From Neurospora crassa OR74A (Eukaryota; Ascomycota; Sordariomycetes; Sordariales; Sordariaceae): 64,000 nt of DNA. Where the stretch lies: positions 1,736,001 to 1,800,000 of the forward strand of contig NC_026506.1 of NCBI RefSeq assembly GCF_000182925.2. Direction: 5' to 3'. A program made the translations under genes and the position numbers. Shown one piece after another: positions 48,148 to 60,317 of this stretch (position 1 is the stretch's first letter; each line of letters starts with the position of its first letter). The notes under the pieces are model-generated. The model did no database searches and had not been told where the DNA came from. It saw only the letters and a list, made by a program, of their open reading frames with translations.

Positions 48148-49668
48148 TTTCGCAGTGTTGGCCCGGTCTCGGTGCTGCTAGACTTGAGTGTTTGGTGGTT
48201 GAACAACGACCGGGAGAGTTGTCGCGATGTCCTGAGAGTAAAGCAAAGGATGTGAAGGTGAGAAGAACTGGTCCTGGTAAAGAGTGAAGAAGAAGAGGGC
48301 TGGCCCAAGTTGAACAACAGTGAAACCTCCGCGGCCCTCTTGACGAGAAAAAAACGGATCCAAAGAGGCCCTCTGCGGAGGGGTTAGGGCAAGTGGTCCC
48401 AGTGAAGACTTTGCCGGAGCGGGACAATTGAAGGGAGAGAGTGGGACCGGGAGTCAGAGGGAGTGAAGGTTCCTCTAGTTCGTCTGGTGAAGTACTCGTG
48501 ACCTTTCCCAAAGTGAGTGCTCCTTCCGTCCTTGAACCTTGAAGGCACAGAAATGATAAACGAGGAAGGGGCAACCTCCGTGGGGATCAGCAGGACAGAG
48601 CTGCGTATATCGACTTAACGCATGATGTGATCTAGACCTGGGATCCATGGGCTCATCGGTTGGAAGAGGTTCTGCCTGTTGTCTTTGGGAAGGCTGGCAT
48701 CACGACTGGTGGTATTCAGTTTGAGATTTGATGGGAGGATCGGAGAGGTAGTTTTAACCTTGATACATTTTGGGAGAAGAGCCTTTGCAAGATGGGACTT
48801 GCTTAAAGATGAGCAATATGCATGGTAAGATACCTAGTCTGATTTAGTCGAATTCTGATTTTGTTCAATCGTGCTCTACAGCAAAAATCTCGATTACTGT
48901 CAACGTGTCTTTTAACCCGTAGTAGTTGTGTGTACTTATCAGTCGGAACATCTACCATCGATGGCTGCTTCTTCTCTCGGCTGTCCGGTTGCGGGGTTGC
49001 ACAGCTTTTTGAAAGAACCTGCAAACCATCCCCATTTCGGTTTTCACAATATCAACTGATAAGGATTTAAGGTTATTGACAACCAAACCGGAGTAAGCTT
49101 ACCGTGCCGGCGGGCGATTGTTGGGTCTGTGTTACGACGGAACGCGCCACGAGAAAAGACCGTACACGAGCTTGGTTAACGCCTTTGCGGTCGCGGCACT
49201 TGGCACCAGTCATGGTTCTCACCAGGTGTATGGTAAACTGGTTGATGGGATGGGGCTGCTAGGTTGTTCTGGGATAGGTGATCAATATCTGTTGTGGATC
49301 AACTTGTGCTAGACCCTGGGGCAATGCCATTCACGAACCCATCACATCGTGGGAGCTCCGGGAGAAAGGTTCTGGTCATTAGCTGCATGCCGCCAAGCTG
49401 TTACAACTGATGAACTCATGTAAACCTGTTGTGCTAGCATCAGTCCCGAATTCATGTCAACAAAGCCCTTGATATGGTGTAGCATGAGCGGAGAGACGAT
49501 GTATCCTTCTGCCGGGATATAATACATTGAGCTGGATCTTCGTGTAACAAGACTAGGTAACGTTTATCGCAGAAACATCGGGTTGAGAACGAAGCCTTTG
49601 CCCATGGGTATCATGATGGTATAAAACAATGCTGAAGCCGTCTATATACGAGTGCCATCTAGTCGCTT
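48148..49668. other. Intergenic region
   Basis: Promoter of the DUF1295 gene and 3' flank of the P450 gene. No supported gene; a 190-codon minus frame at 48002-48574 overlaps the gene start in another frame and is a shadow. Confidence 0.45.
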
Positions 49669-51356
49669 TTAATGTTCGCTAAATCTGATTTCAGGTATGC
49701 GCACCAGTTTCTCTCGCTCTTCCCCGGTCAGAGTCTTTACTGTCACGGGTAAGCCGCCCTCCATAGGAAGTGTTAGACTGGTCTTGCTTGTCCTCTCCTC
49801 ATCGCTAGTGGGGACAAAGTCAAACAGGCAGGCCATGGTTGGGATAACCTGTGCAGCAATGGCTTCCGCCATCTTCCGTCCCAGACAGGTCCTCGGTCCG
49901 CCATAAAAGACTGGGAACTCGGATGGGCTCCTTGATATCAGCTTGTTTCCATCCAGGAACCGCTCCGGTCTGAACTCGTCGGCATCGTCACCCCAAGTAA
50001 GTTTTGAGCGCTGCATGGCCCACAGACACCATACCAATATGGAGCTCTTGGGCAGAAAGGTGCCGTCGGGGAGCGTAACGTCTTCGTTGCATTGTCTGAT
50101 CTCGAAGGGGATGGGTGGATAGAGACGGAGGACCTCGTAAAACACCGCCATACTGTAGGGCATGGTGACAGGGTTGAAAAGCGAGGAGTCGAACTGGTCC
50201 GGGGTGAGCGTAACATTTTTTTCTTTCAGCAGCTGCGTGGCTTCCTCGCGGATCTTGGCAACGACTCTAGGATGCCTCATCAAAAGGTAGAAGGTCCATG
50301 TCAAGGCTTGGCCGGTTGTGTCTCTGCCTGCAGAGAGATAGGTTAAGGCAGCATCGGCTACCATTTGCTCGTCCTGGATGGCATCGAGGAGGGACTGGAT
50401 AAGACTGCCTGAGATTTGATCAAGCTTTCCCTCTTCCTCTCCGAACTCCTTTTCTTGGCGGTCTTGTACGGCTTTGGTAACAATATGCCTTCCAAAGTTC
50501 TTGACAACGGCGATCGACTTTCGAAGCTCTGCCCCCAGGAAGATTTCGGTTACGAACCACAGGGGATTCTGGAAACGTTCAGCAGTGCCGCCTGAGGCAT
50601 AGTCAAAGGATACGGTGAACTCGTCGTCCGCATGCATTGCCATCTGAGTGTGTGTTAGTCTAAAGGATCCTTTTCAGCACGGTAGGTACCAAGAATACTT
50701 GCATTGTAGGCCATCTTGCCCATCAGTTTAGTGGTGATCTCATGAAAGACATGCTGTAGGTCGACCACGGTACCATTGGTACTTGACCGGAGCTGGGAAA
50801 TGCTTTCGGAGAGATATTGGGGTAGGGCGACATCCGTGAGAACTCGCAAGTTGGCGGTGTTGAGAAAGCTTAGACCTGCTTTCCTCTGGGTTTTCCAAAA
50901 GTCGCCCTCGGCGTTGATGATGCCGTTGCCGAAAAGATCCCACGTTCGGCCCTTGACGAAATTGCCCTTGGTGAAGATTCCCTCATTCTTGAACACGTAG
51001 TCCAAGTTACGAGGGTCATGAATGAGAACTCCAGGAGGCAGGGTTGGAACTGAGATAGCAACAGTCTCGTAACCAAACTTGCGCTGACAGGCGTCAAACC
51101 AGCTGAACAGTTTCCATCTGGACTGGAGGAACTGGAGGCCATTCCCCACCAAAGGGAGGGTATTGGGTGGTTTCCTGTGTGCCAATATTGTTAGACTTTG
51201 TTGTGAGATGAGCAGGGGAAGTGATCAGGCCACTTACTTCAGACGCTCGCCATTTCTCTTGATGGTGTTCCACTGGCTAAGAACAAAAGCGCGTATAAGG
51301 AAGGCAACGAGGGCGACAGCAACGACGTAATGCGCCTTCTCGTGAATGATTCCCAT
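49669..51356 (-). CDS. Cytochrome P450 (CYP52-clan type), three exons with one GC-AG intron
   Basis: Exons complement(51356..51238, 51174..50703, 50643..49669) encode 521 aa. Exon 1 supplies the N-terminal membrane anchor (VVAVALVAFLIRAFVLSQW), joined to the Pro-rich hinge KKPPNTLPLVGN. Intron 1 is GT-AG (63 bp). Intron 2 (50702-50644, 59 bp) has a GCAAGT donor and CTCAG acceptor; only this choice keeps the frame and restores GKMAYN followed by MAMHADDEFT. Diagnostic motifs: I-helix AGRDTT (~302-307), ExxR EVLR (~367-370), PERF (~423-426) and heme loop FYGGPRTCLG with Cys ~450. The sequence resembles fatty-acid/alkane hydroxylases (CYP52/CYP539-like). It is expected in the ER membrane with NADPH-P450 reductase as partner. 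The substrate is inferred only at class level. Confidence 0.9.
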
Positions 51357-52709
51357 GGTAGGAGGCAGGTCTGGTGATAATGTCGAAGGCAGGGTTCATG
51401 GACTCTTCTTGGAGGATGGACCAGCAGGAGGTGGACAGTCGGACCGCGACTCGTCAAGGAACGTGACAGCGAGAGTCACCTTTTGCAATGGTCGCGAATG
51501 TTCACGCTCGAGTGACAAGTTCTAGACTTGAAATGTTGGTCGCTCACAAGATGTGTTGAGAGTACATGGCCACAAAGTCAATCAAATTTTCCTCGTGGAA
51601 GTAACAGCAAGATGCGAAGAGAAGATGGGAAGCAGGCGAAGAAAAAGGTCGGGGGTTGCCTTGATGGGTAAGTAGAAAGGAAAGACCACCAGGCCGCAAA
51701 GTCGTAAGATCAAGAAAAGTCCAAATTGTGAACCCTTGCAGGCGATTGCAGCGTCCCGAACGAAAACAATGAATGATTCAATGCATTCATCCCAGCTGAA
51801 CCTCGATTGTAGCGGATTGCCCCGCAGTCACACCAGATCGTGCAAGGAATGGCTCTGACCGGCTAAGGAAACAGTGCTTAGAAGACGTTGATAGTCAGTG
51901 TTAGTCAAGTATCGGAGTTGTGTCAACTTATGGTGGGTATATGTTATTGTTTTCTCTGTCCCCAATCCCACCATGGCCGTGAGCTATCCCTTCCTCAAAC
52001 AATTCCTGTCTGAAACCATCCGTGTATTAGGGCCCGTTACGTATTCCACACGATGAAGGAGATTGTCACATCCTCCAAAACACTACCACATCTATGATCA
52101 TCACGTTTTCACTGCGCAGACTTCCAAACTGTTTGGTCGTATCAAGCTGGACATCGCAAGGCGCTAACTGAGATAAGCACAAATACACTGTGCCTCTACC
52201 AAGTCAGCCTGGTACCTGCGCACGCGGATCGAGAGACGAGGGTATCCTATGCACGCCATTTGAGCTTGGAATAAGGTTTCCTGGAGATCATTGACATCAT
52301 CAACTCGATCGCCCTTTCACATGCGCTGGACTGGCACGTCGCGACAAAGCTGCCAGATTTATCGGAAATGACCAGCCAAAATGGGAGGAAATACAGGCGT
52401 TGTTTTCAACTGAATTGTACCTGGGATTTTTGCGAGTTCATACATACAGCATACAATGCACTAGCCTAAGTTGCAGTTGCTCTTGCAGAGCTTCCAACAT
52501 TGATGTGGAGACCGCTCTCCGCATCGTCTCAACTTTGTCGTGTCGGTCGTTGGGTCATCTGCATGGACGTGCTTGGGCCGATGCTCTAGCTGTATCGATA
52601 ATCGCCCCCGACAGCCAATGTCGCCCTTCTTCCTCTTGATGGTCTGAACACCAATATTGCTCTAGACAATAAACTTTGACCTCAGCCTTTGGAGACCACA
52701 CAAGACACG
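51357..52709. other. Divergent promoter region, P450 and methyltransferase-like genes
   Basis: 1.35 kb between two divergent start codons. No gene is supported in it. Confidence 0.5.
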
Positions 52710-53748
52710 ATGGCGCCTCTAATCCCCCGTATGCATCTGTTTGAGATCGACGACCAGCCGTGGTAAGTTTCGGCAACTGCTGTACCGTCGTTAAGGAGCG
52801 CCACAACAACTGACATCTTGGGCCGCCATCAAGGTTCCCACCGTGGCTTCGGTCAAAAGTCCAAGCAGCTCTGACAATAGCTTGGACAACCCACGTAAAC
52901 ACAACCCTCTTCCTCTTCTTGTTCTGGTAGTGTCACTAACACATCTACCTCCTTTCGCGCAACAGATTCCATTCCTTCAAGCTCAGTCCCCCGCCCAAAC
53001 TGTTGCCAACCTTCTCTCCGACACGCTCGGCCATGCCGTATTTGACCATGTCTTCATCGACTTCTGCGCCGGCGGCGGCGGTCCCACGCCCTCAATCGAG
53101 CGCCATCTAAACGCCACTCTCCCGCCATCCTCCCAACAGAACGAAAAAGACGGAGTCCAATTCGTCCTCACGGACCTCCACCCACATGTCCCCGACTGGA
53201 AGAAAGCCGCGGCCGAGAGCTCACACCTCAGCTACGTCGCGGACCCCGTCGACGCCGCCAGCGCGCCCGCCGACCTGGTCGGCCAGTACAAGGACAAAGG
53301 CAAGAAGGTGTTCCGGCTCTTCAACCTGGCCTTCCACCACTTCGACGACCCGCTGGCGCGCGCCATCCTCAAGAACACGGTCGAGACCAGCGACGGCTTC
53401 GGCATCTTTGAGCTGCAGGACCGCACCCTGCCCGGTATGCTCCCGCCCATTCTCTTTGGCATCGGCATCATGCTGTTGGCGCCCTATTACGCCCTCTGCG
53501 TCTGGCACGAGCCCTGGACGCTGGTGTTCACGTACCTGATCCCCATCCTCCCCTTTGTTTTGGTGGCCGACGGCATCGTCAGCGCCCTGCGCACGCGCAC
53601 CCCCGAGGAGGTGGCCCATCTGCTGCGCACGTGCGGGGCCGAGGGCGGACCAGCCGAGATCGAGAAGTGGGAGCTGAAGAGCGGAAAGAAGACATTTATG
53701 TGGCCAATTGGCAGGGTCAACTGGATCATTGCTACGCGAAAGAGGTAA
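52710..53748 (+). CDS. Methyltransferase-like protein with C-terminal membrane segments
   Basis: Three exons, 52710..52762, 52834..52894 and 52966..53748, encode 298 aa; both introns are 71 bp (GTAAGT/CAAG and GTAAAC/AACAG, the latter with a CACTAAC branch site). The assembled start reads MAPLIPRMHLFEIDDQP, then WFPPWLRSKVQAALTIAW. Residues ~69-78 (IDFCAGGGGP) form a glycine-rich SAM-binding motif I. VLTDLHPHVPDW suits the acidic strand-2 motif and FRLFNLAFHHFDD suits motif IV/post-motif. Two membrane segments follow (LPPILFGIGIMLLAPYYALC and LVFTYLIPILPFVLVADGIV). This domain set is found in many uncharacterised ascomycete proteins. The methyl acceptor is unknown; a lipid or membrane-bound substrate is plausible because of the membrane segments. 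The start exon is inferred from splice signals and frame. Confidence 0.78.
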
Positions 53749-56700
53749 GACCCGCCGTTCGGTGCGTGGCGACTCACACTGTCGTTTTGGTGGTATGCGC
53801 CCAAGTCAAAAGGTCAAATTGCATGGCTAGCAGGGGCTCGCATATGAAGGGAATTGGACCATGCAGTTGAGGTGGTTTCGTTTGGGGGAAGGCCGGATGG
53901 GATTCATCCATACACTGAGCCGCGTAACGTCACTAAACCGGTGACTCCGTCTGAGGGGTTTGTATCCCACCTCGAAGGGGGCTGGGAGTTTTGGACTGTT
54001 TCTCTGACATTGGTATTGTTGTTGTTGTCGTCGCGAGAAAAAGTGAAACTCGATCATTTAGATACCTGGCATGGATCCAAACAAGCAAAGCTTTGTTGTT
54101 CTGTAACTGCAAGGCCACTCGAGGGCCAGAGATTGTCAGCGACCTAACCCAAGGGTTTTGCCTACCTACCCATAACTCAACGGGAGCATTGGGGAAGATA
54201 CAGGGCCTCCATGTCGATCATCTGGGGGTGGTGGTCGTCTGTAAGACTACAGTTACCGAAGCGGCAGGGTCGTTGACACAAAGAGCAGCAGTCTAAATTG
54301 TCGAGAAGGGAGTGTGGGAAAACTCGAGGTGTCGAAACATGTACAAACTGATTCTAGGGCTAAACATCCGGGATTTTTACAGAGATTAGCGAACTTACGT
54401 GACAGTCAGAACACTTGCTATATCATGATGAATGAAGCGATGATTGTCTACGAAAACTCGACCATAAGATGGCATGTTACCCTTCATTTGGGTACTAGTC
54501 TAGTATATCACAAACATCTACCCGCTGTGGCGAACCTGACTTGAATTGTAAAAGACGATATATTTCCCAGAAAGTTCCAAGATTCCAGATTGGCAAGCTT
54601 GCTACATGTAGCTCTTATGTTTTCGCCGGGGCAATCACTTCCATATCCATGTAGAATGATGTTGGGCACCTCTACCTAGCGAAGCAACATTGACCATTCC
54701 CTGTGGAATACATAACGAAAGGAGGTGTATATAGTTAGTTAATGCTAAAAAAAAGTGACCAAGAGGGGGATCAATAAGATCTCACCCGAAGCGATTTCCA
54801 CTGAGCCTTCCATGTATTTACTTTCTTGCAATTCTTAACCTAAATTCATTCCGCAACTACGTGAGGTACACTACACTACTCCAACTTCGCCTGGCTCGGT
54901 TCGAATTGATTCAGAGGGACGAGATAGGTATGTTACCTCTACCTATGGACGAAGTAATCTGGGTAAAGTGTGAAAAGGTGTTGACATAAGGTGGGGTTCT
55001 GTGTCTGCGGAAATGCCGGTGGTAGACGGCTTCCATAAACCATGTCACCGTACATGTATCCGTACATGTATCCGTATGTACTTACTTATGTTACGTGGTT
55101 GGTTTGAGCGAGGACTAGAGGGAACGGGTTGATAGAAGGATAGTATCGCATTAAAGAGTGTTTGTTATCGCTCATGGGGAACTACCGGATGCCGGAGTTA
55201 AAAAGACGAGAATTATCCTGTTGATCTCGGACTTCAAGCGAATGAAGCTCCGTGGTGATCATCGACCAATGGAAGGTAACCACCGAGAACTTGAAAGTGT
55301 TAAACGGGAATAACATTTCCGCTATGTGCCTGTTTCATCGGATCACGGATCACGGCTAACGTCTGGCCGTCTGATCCGTTAGTGTAGGTGAGTGAGGGAT
55401 GAGTGTCTTAGATATAATAAGTACGTACTGTACGCACCATCAAGATCGACGTTCTCCCGGATAGCGGCGGCTCGGCAGCCAGCTATGTGACTGGCGGACG
55501 AACATCAACAACTGGACTCACACACATTGCATGAACGGTGGCGATGTAGTCTATGGTACATGGCCAGGACCCGTGAGCCGGTCCGGAAAGCATCCAGTCT
55601 GTTACGGATGTACTTGCCGGTTGCTGTTTGGAGAGCACTTATACGGAAAGAAAGGTAAAATCAGACTAGCCACAAGAGGATAAACAAACCTAAGGGGATA
55701 AGAGGCTGGAGCGGCAGGGCGGCGTCCGTTCTTCTCAAACCGTCCAATCCGCTTTCGTAGGTTGGAAAACCTGGGGAGAGAAGTATGGAGCTGGGCAGGT
55801 CCCGGTTCATCTTCTTTTGCAACAAACCCACGTTTTCTCCCCCCCCCCCCCCCCCCCCCGGCACGAGCCAAGTCATCAGTGAGGGACTGGGATCAGGGTA
55901 AGATCCAATCCGGGGTAAGTTCGCCTCTTGGAGCCGAGGACCAACCGTCTTTTATGTACATACCCTGACGCCCAGAGAAGTCCAAGGCTCACTCAGTGCC
56001 TGAGCTCAGATCATGCGGGTGTAGCCGCCGAGCGAGTTCCCGACAACCACGGTCGGTTTTGGAATTCGCAGACGCACGAGCTTCAACGAATATGGATTGG
56101 ATAGGTGGGAGACGGGAGAGCAGCACGAGAATCTCTTGCCGGAGTTGGTAACTTGGCCTGCAGCTCCCTCTTGTGGGAAATCGTAAAAACAATCGGCTGG
56201 ATGTTTTGGATACCGATTCGTCGAGACAAACTCAACAGTGATCTTTCTGTCCCGTCGAAATCAGGCTCATCACGACGAACGTAAAGCGTTTCATTCTGTT
56301 TGATGGGAGAGATATTAAATCATAAACAAGCCACTGTAACTCTCCCGCAGGCTGAAAAGCTTGTAGACGCCTCTCCCGCAAATGGTTCTTCGGCTGGGTA
56401 TTATCCAACAGTGGTTACTGGATAATCGGCTGATTTGGCGAGATGCAGGCTGTTGCTCAAGTGAGTTTAAGGAAAGAAGGCACGCGACACTGATGGTAGG
56501 TTTCCATTGAAAATTACCGAATAAATTCGCGAGTGAAATTCAATTCTGGCGGTGTTACCGTGGGTGAGGTTGATGTTGAAAGTGGAGTCACAGTCACAGA
56601 GGTTTAGTGTAGTGTAGTGTAGTGTAGAGGATCAAGTTGGACGGGATCCCGAGTCGGCGGATGTCGGGGGATCGGCAGAAGTGTAAGGGAGTCAGCGACC

Positions 56701-59000
56701 GGGGCCGAAAAGGTGCAGCAAAAGTAAGCCGGCCCAACGGAGCTGGGCTGGAAGACTCGCAGCGGGCTGCTGATGTCACACAATGGGAGAAACCGGAACA
56801 AGGGAGGCCAGGGTCTAGATCTTCATGTGCTTCAACCAGACCAAGTCGGGACAAGTCGAGGCAAATGCAAGGCCGATCCCGCCAACTTCCGCCCTCGTTG
56901 TCGATTCTGTAGGTAGCATTCAACATTGTTGTTCTTGGCTGTGCGATCCGGGAACTTGTGGCAGGTTTCACCTCTTCGGGCACTTTTTTGTATTGACACC
57001 TTGGCGATATTCCCAAACACCGGAACAAATCATGGTGAATACTAATATCACCATGAAGCTGTTCTCTCTCGTGGCCCGCAAATTTTGAATTCCAGAGTTC
57101 TGTCGGTCTGGAACCCATGTAGTGTACTACACTGCCTCAGCCTTGTATGCATTGGCCTGTAAACGAAGTCCAAAATAAACCTCTTTACCGCTTCTCTTTT
57201 TGTTGCCATGCTGTGTTCTCGTGACCTGATGCGGTCTGTTGACCCAGTGGGTGAGGGCCCCCTTTCATCCAAGGTACCTCTTCTACATCGCTCTTGAACC
57301 AAGTACACTGTAGCACACGATAGTTCCCGAACATCCAGATTCAGTGGTGATCACATGCCCGCCTTGCATCTTGACCGTTTCCATCATGGGCTCCGTTTCA
57401 AAAACCGACTCCATTACACTCCATTGCGCTCCAATACTACGTTTATTAGTCACCTTGGGGTTTCCAGGACAACAACTACAACAGCTTTTTCCCACGAGGA
57501 GTCACGATGGTTGCCCAGTTACGTAAAGACCCACACGCAGTTGCCCAGGTATCCCAAGTCATGCGCTAACAATGCCGAGAGTTCTGCCCGTGTTCTCGAA
57601 GCAGGCCGCCCAGAGAGATCCAGTTGGTTTGCTTCCAGAGTACACCACATCCCAACAAACTCATCCACGTCAAAGCCGGCAGAGAAGAGATTGTGTTGGG
57701 CCCAACGTCACATGGACTGTAAATTGATTGCTGCATGCCCTAGACTGTCGGTTTTGGTTACTGTTTTTTTTTTTTTTTCCATGGGGGTTTCGGGCAAAGT
57801 CGGAAGAGCAAGAGAGACACCAAAACGGTGCCGCCGATTGTTCTCGTCAACTGAACCTATGACGGAATGCCCGCCGTCGGCAACGACATGACAACAAACG
57901 TGGGTTGGTGGTAACATTGAGCGGGGCACGGCTTGGCGAGATTCAGGTACGCATGTCAGGTACCTTTGAGAGTGGAGTGGAACATTGAACGGAACGACGA
58001 TGCAACAGCAGCATGTCGTCTTTTCACTATCGCCCGTCTTATCTGCGATTTGACCCGATGACGATAGGTATGTATTGGGACGAGAGGAGAACGGATTGCA
58101 ACTCCGAAAACTTTTCGGAGTATAACTTACTCTTTCCACATTTGGAGGAAAAGGGAAACTCTGTTCAGGCGTATCATGGACTGAAATTGGAAAACCGGAA
58201 GAGCGGATGGAGATGGGAACCTGAAGTGGTCGGTTCCTGTCACTATGAAATGGCGGGGTCCCGCGCATCCGCTCGGATGGAGATGGTGGCCCAAAAAATT
58301 CTCCATTCTCCCATTCACAAATGCCGGGGTAAGGAAAGAAGAGGTCACAAAATGCGGGTTGTTGCGGGGTACCAGCACCGGTCAGGCTTTCCTTCCGCAA
58401 AGGTTTCCCCAAACCACGGCTTGGCATGGTGCATGGTGAATTCTCCAGAATATCAGGCTGCTGCCAAGGGCTGGGTATTTCCCAAGGCCCAGGTTCTCTG
58501 TTCAAAGCGTGTCGCCATCTCCATTTCTTGGCCTGCGATACCGTGTCAGTGACTAAAACTTGCAGCACCGCAGAGCCGCGAATTGGCGAACGAGTACCCT
58601 GCTAAGTACCGGATATAGTCATCCCAAAACTCTCGCTCTTTTATGTCTCTCCCAATTTCTCACCACTTGATTGGCTTGTCCTTCAATCCTTCGGAGTAAA
58701 TCTTGCCCCCAATCAAAGAGTCGAACACGAGGGGAGTCGACAGCGTCAAAGCAAGCATAACCATACTTGACACAGGCAGCTTGCCGTCACAAGATACGTG
58801 TATGGATGAACTTTTGTCAACATCCTGGGCGCCCAATGCAGGGGAAATAGGAGTTCACCTTGACGACGGTGACGGGCTACTGGAGGTTGAGCCGTAAATG
58901 ACGGTAATAGCCTGGAGAGGGTGTCATGTGCCCAGCAGAGATCGAAAACAGAGCTAGCTGAGTTTACGGGTTTCCACTTCAGCTTCTAAAAACAATGCTG
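53749..59000. other. 5.2-kb stretch without a convincing gene
   Basis: Normal-composition DNA with a GTGTA pentanucleotide repeat (about 56604-56626), a run of 21 C (55839-55859), a short GTACATGTATCC tandem (about 55050-55075) and a T-run near 57765. One 286-codon stop-free minus frame (57708-58568) starts with GTG and has no recognisable domain; it is listed separately at low confidence. Confidence 0.5.
57708..58568 (-). CDS. Long open frame of doubtful coding status
   Basis: 286 codons without a stop, which is longer than expected by chance in ~50% GC DNA. The first codon is GTG, the nearest methionines are internal, and the composition is Pro/Ser/Arg-rich with a Cys run (TTCCCCIVV). I see no signal peptide, membrane segment or motif. 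The opposite strand is also open for 179 codons. It could be a lineage-specific gene, a fragment of a spliced gene, or chance. Confidence 0.2.
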   Translation of the reverse strand: MLQVLVTDTVSQAKKWRWRHALNREPGPWEIPSPWQQPDILENSPCTMPSRGLGKPLRKESLTGAGTPQQPAFCDLFFPYPGICEWENGEFFGPPSPSERMRGTPPFHSDRNRPLQVPISIRSSGFPISVHDTPEQSFPFPPNVERVSYTPKSFRSCNPFSSRPNTYLSSSGQIADKTGDSEKTTCCCCIVVPFNVPLHSQRYLTCVPESRQAVPRSMLPPTHVCCHVVADGGHSVIGSVDENNRRHRFGVSLALPTLPETPMEKKKKTVTKTDSLGHAAINLQSM

Positions 59001-59284
59001 TTCCCACACTCAATCGCCTGTGCAGTCTTGGCAAGAGGTGTGTGTGCGTGCACACACACACACCGCATTTGACAAATCTAGCCATTTAACATCGCTTTAC
59101 ACGACTCAACTCAATCGTTTAACATCGAAATCTGGCCAAAACTGGTACAAAAAGTCGATATTTTAATACTCTACGTCGTACAGTTATTTATTTTAATATT
59201 TACATTGTCTTTTAAACTATTATTAATATAGTATACTACCCTAATACCTATTAAAAGGTATTAATAATAATAATACTAATAAAT
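59001..59284 (+). mobile_element. Left end of the two-frame TIR transposon, third copy (truncated by insertion)
   Basis: Matches 30135-30420 almost base for base; the CA repeat is shorter and scattered transitions occur. The match stops abruptly after AATAAAT, where a new sequence starting TGTCATGGGACTGG begins. Confidence 0.85.
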
Positions 59285-60317
59285 GTCATGGGACTGGCGC
59301 CTGACCAGACATCTGGCTCTGACTGGCTAGACTTGAGTGCCAAGACGGTAGCCAGTATTGGGACTGCTCCAGCTGACTCGGGCCACGGTACTGAGCCTCC
59401 GGCACCCGGTCTTCTAGAGTATTCTCTAATTGCCTTAGGTTATAAGGCAGCTACTAGAGAGTATACAGCTATTTAAACTCTAGTACTCGAACGACCCGGA
59501 GGGTAGCGTTTTATCCTTTCTTTCTTCGTAGAACCTTAATATACATATATAAGGCTAATACCTACGTATTGCTCTACTATCCCCTTATATTAGGTTCTAC
59601 CCTCTTATTAGTTAATTATTAAAAGGGAGGATAGTTTGTAGTTAATAGTATGGCGTATATTAGTATTAGAATAGTTTCTTTTTCTATACCGAACGATAAT
59701 AATAATACCGATACTAATATAGAAGCTTCCTACAATTCTCTAATAATTAGGAGCGTTAGAGTACCCCCTAATATTATTAGCCTATTCAGCAATCTACTTT
59801 GAGTTTTATAGGCGAATTCTAAGCTAAAGGGGAAAGTCAAATTTATAATCCCTTTCTTTATTTACTTCCAACCTACTTTAAAGCCTGAATTTATATACTT
59901 TACTAAATAGAATTCTTCTAATAATAGTAGTAAGGATAAAGAGAAATCTAATACTAATAATAATTCTAATAGTAATTCTAGTAAATTATACCGGCGGAAA
60001 CTACTCGAGCTCCTCTAATAGGATAGTAAACCTACTACCTTCCTCTTCTATTATAATAAATTAATTAAAATATATAATATAAATTTTAAGGCCGGTCTAT
60101 ACACTAATTTTAATACTATATAGATTAAAATCCTTAATACCCTACTAATTAATAAATAATAACGGCTAGAGGGTTACTAAACTACCTATACCTTCTCTAA
60201 TAATAAAGACCTAACCGAATTATTTAAATAGATTTAATAAGTCTTTAGTACTTATTATACCTAGGACTACGCTCTTTGTTATAGCCTAGCATTGTGGACT
60301 ACGGCACGCCCAGAAGG
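59284..60317 (+). mobile_element. LTR-like retroelement fragment inserted in the TIR transposon
   Basis: Begins with TGTCATGGGACTGGCGCC at a point where the host transposon is interrupted. The first ~230 bp are free of RIP mutations and contain a short hairpin. A TATATAAGG box follows at ~59549, then an AT-rich, RIP-altered stretch with an ATG-led, gag-like frame from ~59650. The TG start, promoter-like box and position suggest a 5' LTR followed by internal sequence. No matching 3' LTR is in the window, so the class is uncertain. Confidence 0.45.

Noticed and set aside
54890-54925. tRNA-like GGTTCGAATT box
   Set aside because: No acceptor-stem pairing or A box at the right distance.
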